Source of the DNA: Saccoglossus kowalevskii | Taxonomy: Eukaryota > Hemichordata > Enteropneusta > Harrimaniidae | Direction of reading: 5' to 3' | Assembly (NCBI RefSeq): GCF_000003605.2 | Contig: NW_003135347.1 | Location: forward strand, 535,678 to 565,390 | DNA length: 29,713 bases | In this document: in pieces, positions 1 to 10,022 of the stretch | Numbering within the stretch: the stretch's first letter is position 1 | Layout of the letters: each line of letters begins with the position of its first letter | The notes under the pieces: model-generated | The model's database searches: none | Told to the model about the DNA's origin: nothing | What the model saw: only the letters and a program-made list of their open reading frames with translations | Position numbers and translations under genes: made by a program

Positions 1-34
1 TTGTGAACGGCGATCCACGCATCTTATGTTCTGA

Positions 35-1759
35 TTTACTTCCCAGCGGTTGCAAACATTACAATTACTTGAAAGGGAAACACACCGTATGGTGGCCTCG
101 ATTGACACGTTATTACAGGAAAAATTGCCTTTGCAGTTGGTCGAACCAAAGGTGTTGGGAAACGCTTTAAAAACGATAAGAAAGAAGCTACAACGAAACT
201 ATTCTGTCTTTAAATTAGCATATACAAATTTGAATTATTAGTATCACAATGCAAAGGTGACATTTCGACGTTTAGACAGAAACGTATTCATACAAGTTGA
301 AATCCCCATTACAATAAGAAACGACATATTCGAAATGTATAAGGTGATCACCCTTCCTATGCTCCTTCCTTATGATTTAGGTGGTAAACCCCAACATTGT
401 GACAATAACAGTCGGAATATTTCGGTATTAATAAAGACGAAACCTTTTATACTGAAATGACTGCAGATCAATTCTCGACTTGTAGTGGTCTGTCGGTGCA
501 CCGAGGCCCTATACTATGACGACAAGGAAGAAATTCATAATACGTGTAAGATAAATTTAATAATTAATCCTGAGTACGATCCAAAGGTTCTTGAAGTAGA
601 AGGGAGAAATATCTTAGTGAATAGTAATAACACAGAGTGGTTGATGAGATGCGGGGATAGAAATCCCGAACCCATATAAAGGATGTACGATGTGTAGAAT
701 TAAATTGCCATGTGGATGTGCTACACATTCACATAACTTTTATATACCCATGTTTCCGACCGATTGCACCGAAGATGGGATTTCCACATTTTTGCATCCG
801 GTAAATTTGCCTTTCTTAATACAATTTTAAAACCCGAAAGACTTAATAGAAATTACAGGGAAATCAATGTATAAAAATCCGTGGAAAGTGGAACTCCCAA
901 ATATAACTATAAATAGAGAGAATTGGAATCAAATTGTACGTTCCGACGCGCGTTTGGTAGTTGACTTAAATAAAACAGCGGGGTTACTGAAAATAAACAC
1001 ATTAATTATTCCTCAGCCGACAAATTGATCAGCGATACATTGAATGAAATCCCTGAAATACCCTTCTAGGGGATCAAATCTGTTACTATTATTGAAACCA
1101 TGCTAGCTATTTTATGTATGGTGTCATTAATCTTGTCAATTTATACGATTTGTAAAGTAAGGGCCCTAGGCGTTCTGATTGCAGTCAATCCTGGGGCCCG
1201 AGCCAAAACGTTATATCTGCCGGTAAGCGGTTTAATCACTGACCATCCCTTACAGGATTTGAAGAATTCCGTGATCCAACTTCGAAATGAAACCCTAATA
1301 TTAATTTTATTTTGTTCAGGATTCATATTGGTCTTAATGAGTATTTGGTTGTGTAAATGCTACCGCGGTCGTTCCATAATGTATCGGGCCCTGCAATTAC
1401 CCCGTACCAAGTTGATACTAGAAATATCGAATGACAAGTTCTATGTTTTAGTTAAGGTCATGACCCTGCACATTTCCCCAAGTCAATTGACTTTCACAAA
1501 GCAGCCCGTAATTGAAAATCTGACTATCGATCGAGGTACGTTCAATTCTGTGTTAAATATTGATTGGGATAATTTGAAATTTATGATCAATGATAAACCG
1601 TGTGTGATCCCTTTGCCTAAGGCTATCCAGATCCAAAGATGGAAAGATAATGTGTGCACTGCCGTAGAAAGTGTGGGGAGTTATTATAGATTGTTAGTGG
1701 GATTGTCTGAAATTTATACTGAAATTCCACGTGAGATAATCGAAGATATGCAAAGATAG
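35..1759 (+). pseudogene. env-like: Retroelement envelope-like gene (baculovirus F-like), decayed
   Basis: This is the env-like third gene of an LTR retroelement; intact relatives encode a membrane fusion glycoprotein. The call rests on the pattern around 110-200 (LPLQLVEP.VL..AL..I), on VFIQVEIPI followed by a Y.V..LP block near 284-355, on a cysteine-rich PCGC segment near 709-720, and on its place just upstream of a polypurine tract and LTR. These match my memory of the Baculo_F/errantivirus env pattern. The gene is broken. In-frame stops lie at 239-241 and 458-460, the frame changes near 660-685, a stop lies at 828-830, the frame returns near 1022, and another stop lies at 1067-1069. Only the last part, 1070-1759, is open. 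The 5' half of the gene, including any cleavage site and fusion peptide, is off the left edge or lost. Family assignment is by eye, with no alignment run. Confidence 0.6.
1100..1759 (+). CDS. Open C-terminal segment of the env-like gene (219 codons, two hydrophobic segments)
   Basis: This is the only uninterrupted stretch of the env-like pseudogene and is unlikely to be open by chance in DNA this AT-rich. Residues 1-20 are hydrophobic (MLAILCMVSL...), residues 21-65 are polar, residues 66-85 (LILILFCSGFILVLMSIWLC) form a clear transmembrane helix followed by a CKCYRGR stop-transfer patch, and residues 86-219 form a long hydrophilic tail. The helix plus basic patch near the end of an env is as expected. 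The 134-residue tail is longer than is usual for such glycoproteins. The ATG is probably internal to the original gene, because the same frame is open back to the stop at 1067-1069. It is not expected to be expressed as such. Confidence 0.45.
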   Translation: MLAILCMVSLILSIYTICKVRALGVLIAVNPGARAKTLYLPVSGLITDHPLQDLKNSVIQLRNETLILILFCSGFILVLMSIWLCKCYRGRSIMYRALQLPRTKLILEISNDKFYVLVKVMTLHISPSQLTFTKQPVIENLTIDRGTFNSVLNIDWDNLKFMINDKPCVIPLPKAIQIQRWKDNVCTAVESVGSYYRLLVGLSEIYTEIPREIIEDMQR

Positions 1760-1990
1760 GGAACCAAGTAGTGAAAATTGGTGAACAGGTAATGTGCTGG
1801 AAACCTCTGCCTGGAAGAGTAGGATATTTAGATTTATAACCCTTGATTTCTGTGACTTTCTAACCATTGTATTTTATCAGTGTGTTTTACTCTTTTGATT
1901 CATACCTTCTATTAGTATTGTATTTGACCTGCATGGCGAGTGTGGAGTGAATGCCGATGTTTTTGATTTATGAACGTGTATAATTCTAGT

Positions 1991-2004
1991 GTGGGGGAGG
2001 GAAG
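1991..2004 (+). other. Polypurine tract of the env-bearing retroelement
   Basis: GTGGGGGAGGGAAG lies directly against the TGTCATG start of the LTR. A purine-rich tract at this spot is the plus-strand primer of LTR retroelements and fixes the 5' edge of the LTR at 2005. Confidence 0.7.
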
Positions 2005-2205
2005 TGTCATGATTTATATTTTCATGTCTGTAGGTGAGGCTGCTTTTAGTGGCCATAGCGACTTTCAATGACGACCCCTGGATAATCCGCACCTGCTTAC
2101 AATTTGTCATGATCACGTTCATTTGCATGTTAGTGAGATTAGCAAGAAGACAACTGGCGAATATAATTGTCGAATATGGAATGTTGGTTAAGACAACGAG
2201 GCGCC

Positions 2206-2213
2206 TATAAATA
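2206..2213 (+). promoter_or_regulatory. LTR TATA box
   Basis: TATAAATA stands in the U3-like part of the LTR. The inverted LTR has the diverged form TATAAGTA at the equivalent place (about 3840-3847, - strand). Confidence 0.5.
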
Positions 2214-2347
2214 TGAGAATTATGTCCCAACATCGGGGCAATTACTAGTAATCAGACATTAAGGCGTGTGATTGGCTATATGTGAATTGAATGTGTGGAG
2301 GCCACGCCTCAAAAACTTCTCTGTAATTGGTTAACAGTTAGAATGTG

Positions 2348-2353
2348 AATAAA
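2348..2353 (+). promoter_or_regulatory. LTR polyadenylation signal
   Basis: AATAAA lies about 140 bases after the TATA box. The same hexamer is kept at the matching place in the inverted LTR (TTTATT at 3695-3700 on the + strand) and in the distant LTR (10275-10280). This conservation across three copies supports a functional role when the elements were active. Confidence 0.6.
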
Positions 2354-2564
2354 ACCGATCCCAGTTAGTTGTGGCAAGCTCTCGACGAGACCCAAGTCTT
2401 AACACGACAGGGAGAGAGTTACAACGTGGCTGAGACCCAATGTGACACAATTGGATTCTCTGTGTGTCTTTGTTCGATTGAAAGGGTGGCGAATCCTCCG
2501 ATCACTGGTACCTGGCTTGAAGGCTTGATAACACGCCAATTAGGTCGTGACGCTACCATTGATA

Positions 2565-2676
2565 AGTCTGCAAGGTGATCGTATCTACAGGCAGTAAGTC
2601 TGTATGGTGATCGTGTATATCGACAGTAAAGCCTGTACGGCGATCGTAGCTACAGTCTGTAAGGTGATCCACGGAC
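2565..2676 (+). repeat. Short tandem array, about 32-bp unit, roughly 3.5 copies
   Basis: The units begin AGTCTGCAAGGTGATCGTAT (2565), AGTCTGTATGGTGATCGTGT (2597), AAGCCTGTACGGCGATCGTA (2629) and GTCTGTAAGGTGATCC (2655). The first two are exactly 32 bases and the third is shortened to 26. It starts some 30 bases after the LTR edge. Confidence 0.65.
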
Positions 2677-3093
2677 ACGTAGGAGTAGATAGAATCGCAA
2701 TACTGTCATACTGCAACATACGTTGTGGTATTCTCGTGCCAATACACTTATAATGCAGCAGAGGCAGATCACCTTACATTGAGGGATTAGCATCAATTCG
2801 TTTGTGTACTAACTCCCCTGTGCACTGGTTTCAATTATAAACAAAATCCAATTGTCTAAAGCCGTCATTTATGTGGAACCGTCGTTTTCATGTAGGAAAT
2901 TGCTTATAATCTATATTCTTTTGGTAAAAGATATTGTTTGTGACCAGAGTGCATTTGTTGTAAAATTCTTCCAAAATTACACAATTCTCTCAGTTTGCTA
3001 ACAATTAATTACTCGCATTGTATTCGTGATACTGTATCATTTATAAGTGCGAACGTTGTGATATCCAATAAAATAGATGTGCATTTGCAGGTC

Positions 3094-3182
3094 ATTCGCG
3101 ATTGAAATGTTTAAGGATGTTCGCGATCGAAAATTATATGAAAATTTGCAAAACAATGTATTCATAATGCGAACTCAGAGAT
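3094..3182 (+). repeat. 89-bp direct repeat, copy 1
   Basis: This copy runs from ATTCGCGATTGAAATG to CTCAGAGAT and is repeated at 3230-3318 with one substitution (C in copy 1, A in copy 2, in GAA[C/A]TCAGAG). Between the copies lies a 47-bp insert starting with a T run (T23 counting the last base of copy 1). Near identity points to a recent event. Confidence 0.85.
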
Positions 3183-3204
3183 TTTTTTTTTTTTTTTTTT
3201 TTTT
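3182..3204 (+). repeat. Poly(T) tract, T23
   Basis: An uninterrupted run of T sits between the two 89-bp copies. On the other strand it is an A-tail preceded by a short AT-rich stretch. Confidence 0.9.
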
Positions 3205-3229
3205 ATTATTATACAATTAACAATACAAT

Positions 3230-3318
3230 ATTCGCGATTGAAATGTTTAAGGATGTTCGCGATCGAAAATTATATGAAAATTTGCAAAACAATGTATTCA
3301 TAATGCGAAATCAGAGAT
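3230..3318 (+). repeat. 89-bp direct repeat, copy 2
   Basis: This is the second copy of 3094-3182, with a single mismatch. See the paired entry for the possible origins. Confidence 0.85.
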
Positions 3319-3511
3319 ACATAAAAGACAAAAAACGGGCAAACACATATACAGAAAAAGCAAACTGAATGTGTGGTCGCGGCATGAAACATAATAACCA
3401 GTACACAATAATCGGAAATCCTACGACTTTTAGTTCGCCGGTTTCATATAACATTGACAATATGTGTAACTAATGTTTAAATAGTGACAGTAATGTAAAA
3501 GATTAATTGAG

Positions 3512-4046
3512 TGTTATTAAACCTTCACGTTAGAGGTACCAAGTTCGGGGAGTTCTCCACCTTTCTATCGAACAAAGACACACAGAGAATAAAATCGTTT
3601 AACCTCTCATCTCAGTGCCGCGTCGAAACTCTCCCAAGACCGCCTTAAGACGTGCGTTCTCGTGGAGAGCTTGCCACAACCAACTGAGATCAGCTTTATT
3701 CACATTCCAACTGTTAACCAATTACAGATGAGTTTAAGAGCTCAAGGCGTGGCCTCCACATATATAGACAATCACGCAAAGTAGTCAACACGCCATAATG
3801 TCTGATTAATTGCCCCTGATGTCGGGAAATAACTCTCATACTTATAGGCGTCTCGTTGACTTAACTAACTTCCATAGTCGACCATTATATCAGCGAGTTG
3901 TTCCATTCACTAATTCCCTAACACACGAAAGAACCTGATCATGACAAGTTATGAGCAGGTGTGGATTATCCAGGGGTTATCATTGAAAGTCCCTATGACT
4001 GCGAAAAGCGGCCTCACTGAAATACATGGAAATATAAATCATGACA
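3512..4046 (-). mobile_element. LTR of the same retroelement family, inverted copy
   Basis: Read on the - strand this starts TGTCATGATTTATATTT (4046 inward) and ends TTTAATAACA (3512). It is homologous to 2005-2533 over its whole length, with scattered substitutions and small indels. No polypurine tract lies outside its 5' edge and no plausible primer-binding site follows its 3' edge. It is therefore more likely a solo LTR than the end of a second element. The bases flanking it (TTGAG on one side, GTAAT on the other) do not form a target-site duplication. Confidence 0.75.
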
Positions 4047-4865
4047 GTAATTGTTGCTGGGAATGGTTGTGTTATATTGTGAGTTTAATCTCCGTATCCG
4101 TATCTGTATACAATGATCACTGTTAATGTCACTGAATAATGGATAAGATAACTGCTAGTCAAAAGAGAAAAGGTCAACAGCATGATATAGCGAGTACGTG
4201 TTGTATATTATTCCAGAATGTTGACAGATCCTCAGGCACAGATCTCCAGTGTTTCCGTATGTGCTGTGCACGAATGAAACCTCCCTGTTTTTATCTGTTG
4301 ATGTCATTTGTATTAAATATTATTGTTTCATTTCAACAAGGTTTACTATGAAAAGTGATACCTACTGATCTCTTTGCAAGTAAAGTACAGAAAAGTATTG
4401 AATTCCAAAATGATAATCGCAGAACGTCGTTTACGGTAGTGTTAAGATATTGTTAATATACAATTGTCCCAGAAGGAGTAACAGTGTCAAGAATCTATTA
4501 AGTAGCACGAGAGAATTTGTTTTAATACATGCTTTGTTGATTCATTGTAGATTTCATTTTGGTGATTACAAATTAAAAACAATATTATTTCACATTTTTG
4601 CAAAGTTAAATACAGCATATTTGGAATACTGTTCATTGTAATATCCTCTAACAATACTGTCGTTTTTCCTGAAAACGAACAGTTCCTTCATCCAAAAACA
4701 TTTTTGTTAAACTGTTTTTCCTACACTCCACGTCTAAGTTATTATATAACGAGCAGCATGACATTTAATTTATTAGTGACGAATATGTGTGTTGAATAGT
4801 GTGAACGCATAACTCCAATAATCACATGACAAAATATTGAAGTAACTTGCCAGTGATCGACTACT
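4047..4865. other. No recognised gene
   Basis: AT-rich sequence with open frames of up to 70 codons (4139-4351 and 4450-4641, +) that show no domain, no codon bias and no convincing start context. A short imperfect hairpin (CGTTTTT/AAAACG) lies near 4661-4678. Confidence 0.5.
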
Positions 4866-5408
4866 TTACAGGACTATTTTTCTGTTTTTAGAAAGGGCAC
4901 CCAGCAGGACAGACTCACCATTTTCTATATATACATAGTGAAAACAGATTGCCGCTTGCCAGAAATAATTTCCATATTTCTTGTAAAATATCCAGCAAAA
5001 TTGGGCAACCGCTTTCTCAACCACAACTATTATTACTTTAGGTGGGAGGTAGGAAATGTCTTGCATATTATATGTGGGCAAATGTATATGGCCCACTTGT
5101 AAATACACTTGATTTGTAAATACAACGGTCCAGAACAATACACTAAATGTAACCCGCTCAATAATTAAGCGGATACACCAACTGCTTTTCAAGTTACAGA
5201 TCTGGCAGAGAATTATAATATTTAAACAATAGCGATAGACTTGCAAGCAAGAAACGGTTTTCTGAAAACCCGTTAAACTAGTAAGACAACACCATGGGTG
5301 AGTTTGTTTCTGGGTAATTAGAACTCGTGCTTTAATGACGAACATTGCACCCGCGAAATTCCGGTCATTGAAAAATTCCCACTTTGCGATACATGCGATC
5401 GTAGTCAT
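4866..5408 (-). CDS. Unrecognised 180-codon ORF
   Basis: I do not recognise this protein. The frame opens at ATGACTACGATC with a good context (ACA before the ATG) and runs 180 codons. A rough estimate from base composition gives about 0.01 such frames by chance in a window this size, which is why it is listed. The product is rich in Cys and aromatic residues. It has hydrophobic patches around residues 60-70 (YCLNIIILCQIC), 80-100 (IRLIIERVTFSVLFWTVVF) and 125-140 (VIIVVVEKAVAQF), but no motif I can name. A donor-like AATG|GTGAGT at about 4910-4918 could end an exon inside the frame. The overlapping + strand frames are also partly open, so this may be a relic of repetitive DNA rather than a gene. 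Confidence 0.3.
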   Translation of the reverse strand: MTTIACIAKWEFFNDRNFAGAMFVIKARVLITQKQTHPWCCLTSLTGFQKTVSCLQVYRYCLNIIILCQICNLKSSWCIRLIIERVTFSVLFWTVVFTNQVYLQVGHIHLPTYNMQDISYLPPKVIIVVVEKAVAQFCWIFYKKYGNYFWQAAICFHYVYIENGESVLLGALSKNRKIVL

Positions 5409-6216
5409 TGTGAAATTTTCAAAAAAACAAACAAACTAAACCTTAAATGCGGGCAATATGTAAATATATGTTTATTAACAAGATTCCATACTGGACTAAT
5501 ATAAATCATTGAGTAAGCAAGATACATTTACTTAGTACGACAACATTTTCCTATACCAATACTGATTAATTTTATTGCCTGAAGAAGTCGAAGTTCAAAT
5601 ATATTATTTTTGCCAAGACATTTTCTTGGGTGTATTTTCTAGTGCAAAAAATACAACGGATAAAAACAAAGTGTAGGGAGCATCTGTAATCTTTTTTATA
5701 ATCATGATTAGTATGTGATTCCGTCTGTACAATCAACTAAAAAGCAAAATTATAACAACGTGTTTCCAACATTGATATCAATCAGTGACATTAATTAGAC
5801 GTATTAGTGAAACGGGGTCGTAGGGTGGGCATATTTTATATTATATTCAGTAATGGATATGTCGCATTACTGATATATCTGTTACACAAACAGCTGAGAT
5901 GCACATCATCCTGTCACGATATCTCAATCTAAATAGCGGATTTCCGTCGGGATTGGTGGCATATATCTCCAACATAACATCAAGATTATCATTTAATTTC
6001 CGGCTTTTCATCTGACTAAAATAGAAAAATTCAATTAAAAAAAAATACTCTGTCAGGATTCCATAATCTAGTTACCACGACTATTGACTATGGGAACAGT
6101 TGGTACGACACATGGAAGAAGGTGAACAAACTCACACATCTGTCTGGATTATAATGTGGATCACGTCTTTATATTTGAAAATATGTTTTACCAAACCTCT
6201 AGCTTCACTTTTTTAA
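5409..6216. other. No recognised gene
   Basis: AT-rich sequence without a frame over 60 codons. The only local structure seen is an 8-bp inverted repeat CAGTAATG/CATTACTG near 5849-5875. Confidence 0.5.
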
Positions 6217-6405
6217 ATGTCAAAGAACAGTTTCAAATTTAAATATGGCGCAGTTCCATGCAAAGCAACTGTCCAACAATACGTAGACCAATTTAAGCGC
6301 TTTCAAGCTAAAACAAATTGTAATATGATTGTTTTCAAACCACTAATCACTTTCTGTGTCATTGAAAAGGAACCATTATACTTTTCTATTTGTTCGTTTA
6401 TTTGA
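6217..6405 (+). pseudogene. Possible transposon helix-turn-helix fragment
   Basis: Residues 6-30 (FKFKYGAVPCKATVQQYVDQFKR) resemble the N-terminal helix-turn-helix seen in many animal transposon proteins (DUF4817/mariner-type pattern: a short helix, a G/P turn, then a T.Q.WV.QF helix). After residue 30 the similarity stops and the frame becomes AT-driven. No DDE residues are visible downstream. A stop codon directly precedes the ATG. If the reading is right this is a small relic of a transposase, but the match is short and made by eye. Confidence 0.25.
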
Positions 6406-8176
6406 AAACAAATCGTTCAATGATCATGATTGTCGAGTTTTTGTCGATAATTTTGTTACAGTCGTTATTAGTGGCGTCGTATTTAAGTGCCTATGCTGCA
6501 CTTCATCTAGGTGTGGTTCGTCCTAACCTTCCAAAACATCTCTCACGTTTTGCCTCCTCGCCACTGACTGTCTTTATTTGTATAAATTATCAGCATAAAT
6601 GTATGCAGTATGTGCTACTTTCATGGCCACTAGGCGGACAAGTAAAGCATCATGTGCTCGAGCGATTTGTAGGTTAGGGCTTATCGCTGATAAACGAAAA
6701 ATTACGTATATGTGTATATATTTATGGAATAAGCGACAACTCCAGTTTATATTGATATTGCTTGTGTATGAAATGAACATAAAATACATTATGTCGCTCC
6801 CGAATATTAAACAACGATAATTATTCATATGATGACATAATCCATCACCCGTGCACATTTTTCAGACGTATACTTAACATGTATTTCTGTTCATAAAAGC
6901 AGCATGTTTATGTAAAATACACCATTCACATACATGGCCGTTAAACAGCTTTGCGAAACACAGTCATAGTATCTACACTATCATCTACCAGAAAATCAGT
7001 CGATGGTAAATTAAAGAATAACTATACGATATTCTTGACATTTGAGAAAAACTCCTTGCACCCATTGTCCCACGTGACATGTCATCTAGTCTAATTTCAT
7101 CTAGTCACGTGAACGAGTCTGTTCTAGTGGGACGTGACATTAATGACCCGTTACGATCCTGTCATAAGCTCCGGAGTTAATACAATTATATGTAAGTCAT
7201 ATTTCTTTCTCTTTGTAACACGTGATTGTTCAAACGGGAGGTTTATTCTGGTAACGTGACAATTACACTTTCAAATAATCTACTTGCTCTCTTTCACATA
7301 TATTTCTTTAAATGTGGTATAAACCATGGTCAATTTCATGCCCGAAAAAGAAATAAACTATTAACGGACAAGCACATTGCACAACATAGTACAATCAGTA
7401 AGAGCAAGCAATATACATGAATCCAGGGGTTTACATAATATGATATCAAATGTTTCGAAAAGAATGAAAACATTTTGTTCTTTATGTGGCGCCCTCTATA
7501 TATCATAATGAAATGGTTAATGTATGAAATATAGCGTCTATATCAGACATTGTATAATATAATTGTTGTGATGATGTCATTGTATTCAACCACACGCTAA
7601 TTATATCTGCTAAAAAAACATTTGAATTTCAAGATTAGTCGTTCTTTAACAGTTTTGATGAAACGACACTGTCTTTTAAAAGAATCTGTATATGCGCTAC
7701 ACGTCCGGGCATAGAACATACGCATTAAAATATCCCCACAGTGAAAAAGAATGTTACATTGATAATAGTACAATTAAATCATCTCTAGTGTCATGTAGTT
7801 ATGTCTAGGTATGAGACAGAAAAAGCAAATTGAGAATACATGTTATTATATTTCAATTATATTTCATTAATTGTGTTGAATATTATCCAGATCACCAGTA
7901 ATACCGTAACTAATATGAGTATAGTTGAATAGTAATTATGAGCAATGCTGTCACAAGCAGCTGGATTTTGTAAAATATTGTAATGAAAAGATCGTTTGTG
8001 TATATTTATAAGATTTGTTGGGATTAGACTGATTATCAAAAAGGATTTTAGAAGTAAACTTTTTAATATAATCTAGTACAGACAATGATAGTACAGATTC
8101 CGTTATTTGCCAAAGACGTCGAAAAGTTACGATATGCATTCGTCAAAGATTTTGCCCTATGATGAAATATCAGAAG
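6406..8176. other. No recognised gene; E-box cluster near 7071-7224
   Basis: Overlapping frames on both strands at 6390-6860 (up to 95 codons) have no recognisable content, although 6470-6680 is less AT-rich than its surroundings. The rest is AT-rich with nothing identified apart from the E-box cluster listed separately. Confidence 0.45.
7071..7140 (+). promoter_or_regulatory. Nested inverted/direct repeat block with CACGTG E-boxes
   Basis: CACGTGAC (7071-7078) and GTCACGTG (7104-7111) are an exact inverted pair. Between them CATCTAGTC occurs twice. ACGTGACAT recurs at 7072-7080 and 7132-7140, and TCCCAC/GTGGGA form an outer inverted pair. A further CACGTG lies at 7219-7224. CACGTG is the core site of bHLH factors, but no gene start is recognised nearby. 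Confidence 0.35.
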
Positions 8177-8210
8177 TAATACCAATCGATCTGTAATACC
8201 AATCAGTCTG
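8177..8210 (+). repeat. 17-bp tandem duplication
   Basis: TAATACCAATCGATCTG is followed directly by TAATACCAATCAGTCTG, and then by TAGTTTG twice. This is a short local duplication. Confidence 0.7.
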
Positions 8211-10022
8211 TAGTTTGTAGTTTGATGTTTTAGTTTCTATTTTTCTTAAATCAAATAATCCACTGAGTGATAAAGAGAATAGTGAAGTTTGTATGTGATG
8301 AATAGATGGTGGCGCATTTACCATACATTCTAACAGCGTTCCGAGTAAGTTGCAATGTGTACAATCTCAAGGCCTGGCCTAAGGCCTGACTAAAAGGTCA
8401 TGGTTTTGATTTTGAAGATGATGACAACACTTGACAATTATAGCTCTTAGCACCGATGCTGTGCCCTTAAACGTAATACCATTTGTATCAATAGCTATTA
8501 CGTCACGCAATTTTAGTTTCTTCCGTTCTATTTTTTTCATTTAATAATATTAATTACCCGTTTTTCAAAGTAACTTTAATTCTGTAATTCACAGAGAAGT
8601 AAAAATGACCCTAATTTTACTACGTATTTTCATGAACGAGACCGTCTTATTCTTAGTTGTATTTCTTCTCGACAAGTCCCGATGGTTGACACTACGGCGC
8701 CACCAGGAACATAATCTTGAAAGTATATGTTGAGCAATAAACTATGATAGTATTAGGCAATGGAGTCCTTGTACTAATAGTTCTAAAAGAACAGGCCACA
8801 ACTTTCTGAAAATCACTATTGGGCTCAGTTAACTTTGTGGACATCTAAAATCTCTGCTGTTACCATAAAACAGTCCATGCTAGCATTCTTGGTATTCAAT
8901 AATCCATACACCAATCCAATACACCAGAACACCAAATAACTTTGAAAATTATTATTATTATTATACTTTTTAGCTACAACGATTGTGAAGTTCAATATTT
9001 TCCCAAATATTGAGTATTTTAAATTATTGTTCTACTTGAACCCGAAAAATGACCCGCGTAATTGAAAGAATGACTACGTCTGGCCATATTTGTCGGTTTA
9101 GCGATAGGAATATTTCCCACCGATTACAACATTCATTTTCAGCGGATATATTAAATTATAGTTATGTTTAACTAAATTCTGACTTGTGTCTCGGTGCATA
9201 ATTATTGTACACATTGCTACAATCTGATCTATTTATTGAGTTCAACTAACAGCCCGGGGCACATAAAATTATCTTCCTAAAGTGAGCAGTTCTATTTTGC
9301 GAATTGAATTGTAACTACTGTTTTAATTATAACTCTAGATTGAAATCATTCTAACTGCATGATAGTAGAACATAAGGTGATTTGCGAGGGCGCTGTGCAA
9401 GCCGAACTATTGGAGCGGGAAACCTAGTACCCATAAAACTACCGACAAGTAACCAACATGATATTAATATGACAAGTATATTGAATGTTCGATTGATAAA
9501 ATAATGTATTCCAAATAATTTGTTTTATTGACTTCGATTATTATTGAAATTTCCCATGATACTATAGGTTATGATAAAGGACAGAAAGATATAGGGCGCT
9601 AGTCATGACATAACAAGCTTTTATACGGTTTTTAAAATTGCTGTTATCATATACCTATTATTTCCCGGCCTAGTAACCTAGGGGAGGTGCGCCCTCACAT
9701 TTGGGCAATAACTTCACGTATCAACCAATCAATCAATAGAAAACGCATCATCCGGACATATTGCTATTAAATATAATGTGCATTTTGTAACTATAATGTT
9801 ATAGGCTGAGAACAGACCCGTTGAATTTAAGGATGTCTATCTAACATATTGCTATTTTATAACAATCTGTGAGTATTTCAAGTGTTTCTATTTACGGATT
9901 TCCGCTCCTCGTTTCAAGGATGTTTGACACCTACCGAGTATGGTGACCCCAAGCTTCTATGATGAATTTATTTTTGCGTATCTGTTGATCGACTTAATTA
10001 GTTGATTACGAGTGAACGGCTG
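8211..10022. other. No recognised gene
   Basis: No frame over 60 codons. It contains a short (ATT)n run at about 8948-8965, a palindromic AAGGCCTGGCCTAAGGCCT at about 8370-8389, and a GC-richer patch at about 9375-9430 of unknown nature. Confidence 0.5.

Larger units (their letters stand above)
2005..2533 (+). mobile_element. LTR of env-bearing retroelement, + orientation (3' LTR)
   Basis: The LTR begins TGTCATGA, directly after the polypurine tract, and ends GATAACA. It was delimited by comparison with the inverted copy at 3512-4046, which shares the same ends and many blocks (for example GTGGAGGCCACGCCT, TGTAATTGGTTAACAGTT, GTGGCAAGCTCTC and TCTCTGTGTGTCTTTGTTCGAT). It carries a TATA box and an AATAAA about 140 bases later, giving a U3-R-U5 order. 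The env-like relic upstream makes it the 3' LTR. Its paired 5' LTR must be off the left edge, so the target-site duplication cannot be tested here. The 118-codon frame antisense to it (2233-1877) matches a frame in the inverted LTR only because the LTRs are homologous. Confidence 0.75.

Noticed and set aside
1877-2233. 118-codon ORF on the - strand.
   Set aside because: It lies across and antisense to the LTR. Its likeness to a + strand frame at 3941-4126 is explained by the two LTRs being inverted copies.
2534-3511. Search for gag-pol or a primer-binding site between the two LTRs, which would make them one element.
   Set aside because: The LTRs are in opposite orientation, and no pol motif or TGG-type primer site is present in the spacer.
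9804-9834. Short match to the start of 28S rRNA (ACCCGTTGAATTTAAGGAT against the conserved ACCCGCTGAATTTAAGCAT).
   Set aside because: Only about 19 bases with two mismatches, and the flanks do not continue as rRNA. Most likely chance.
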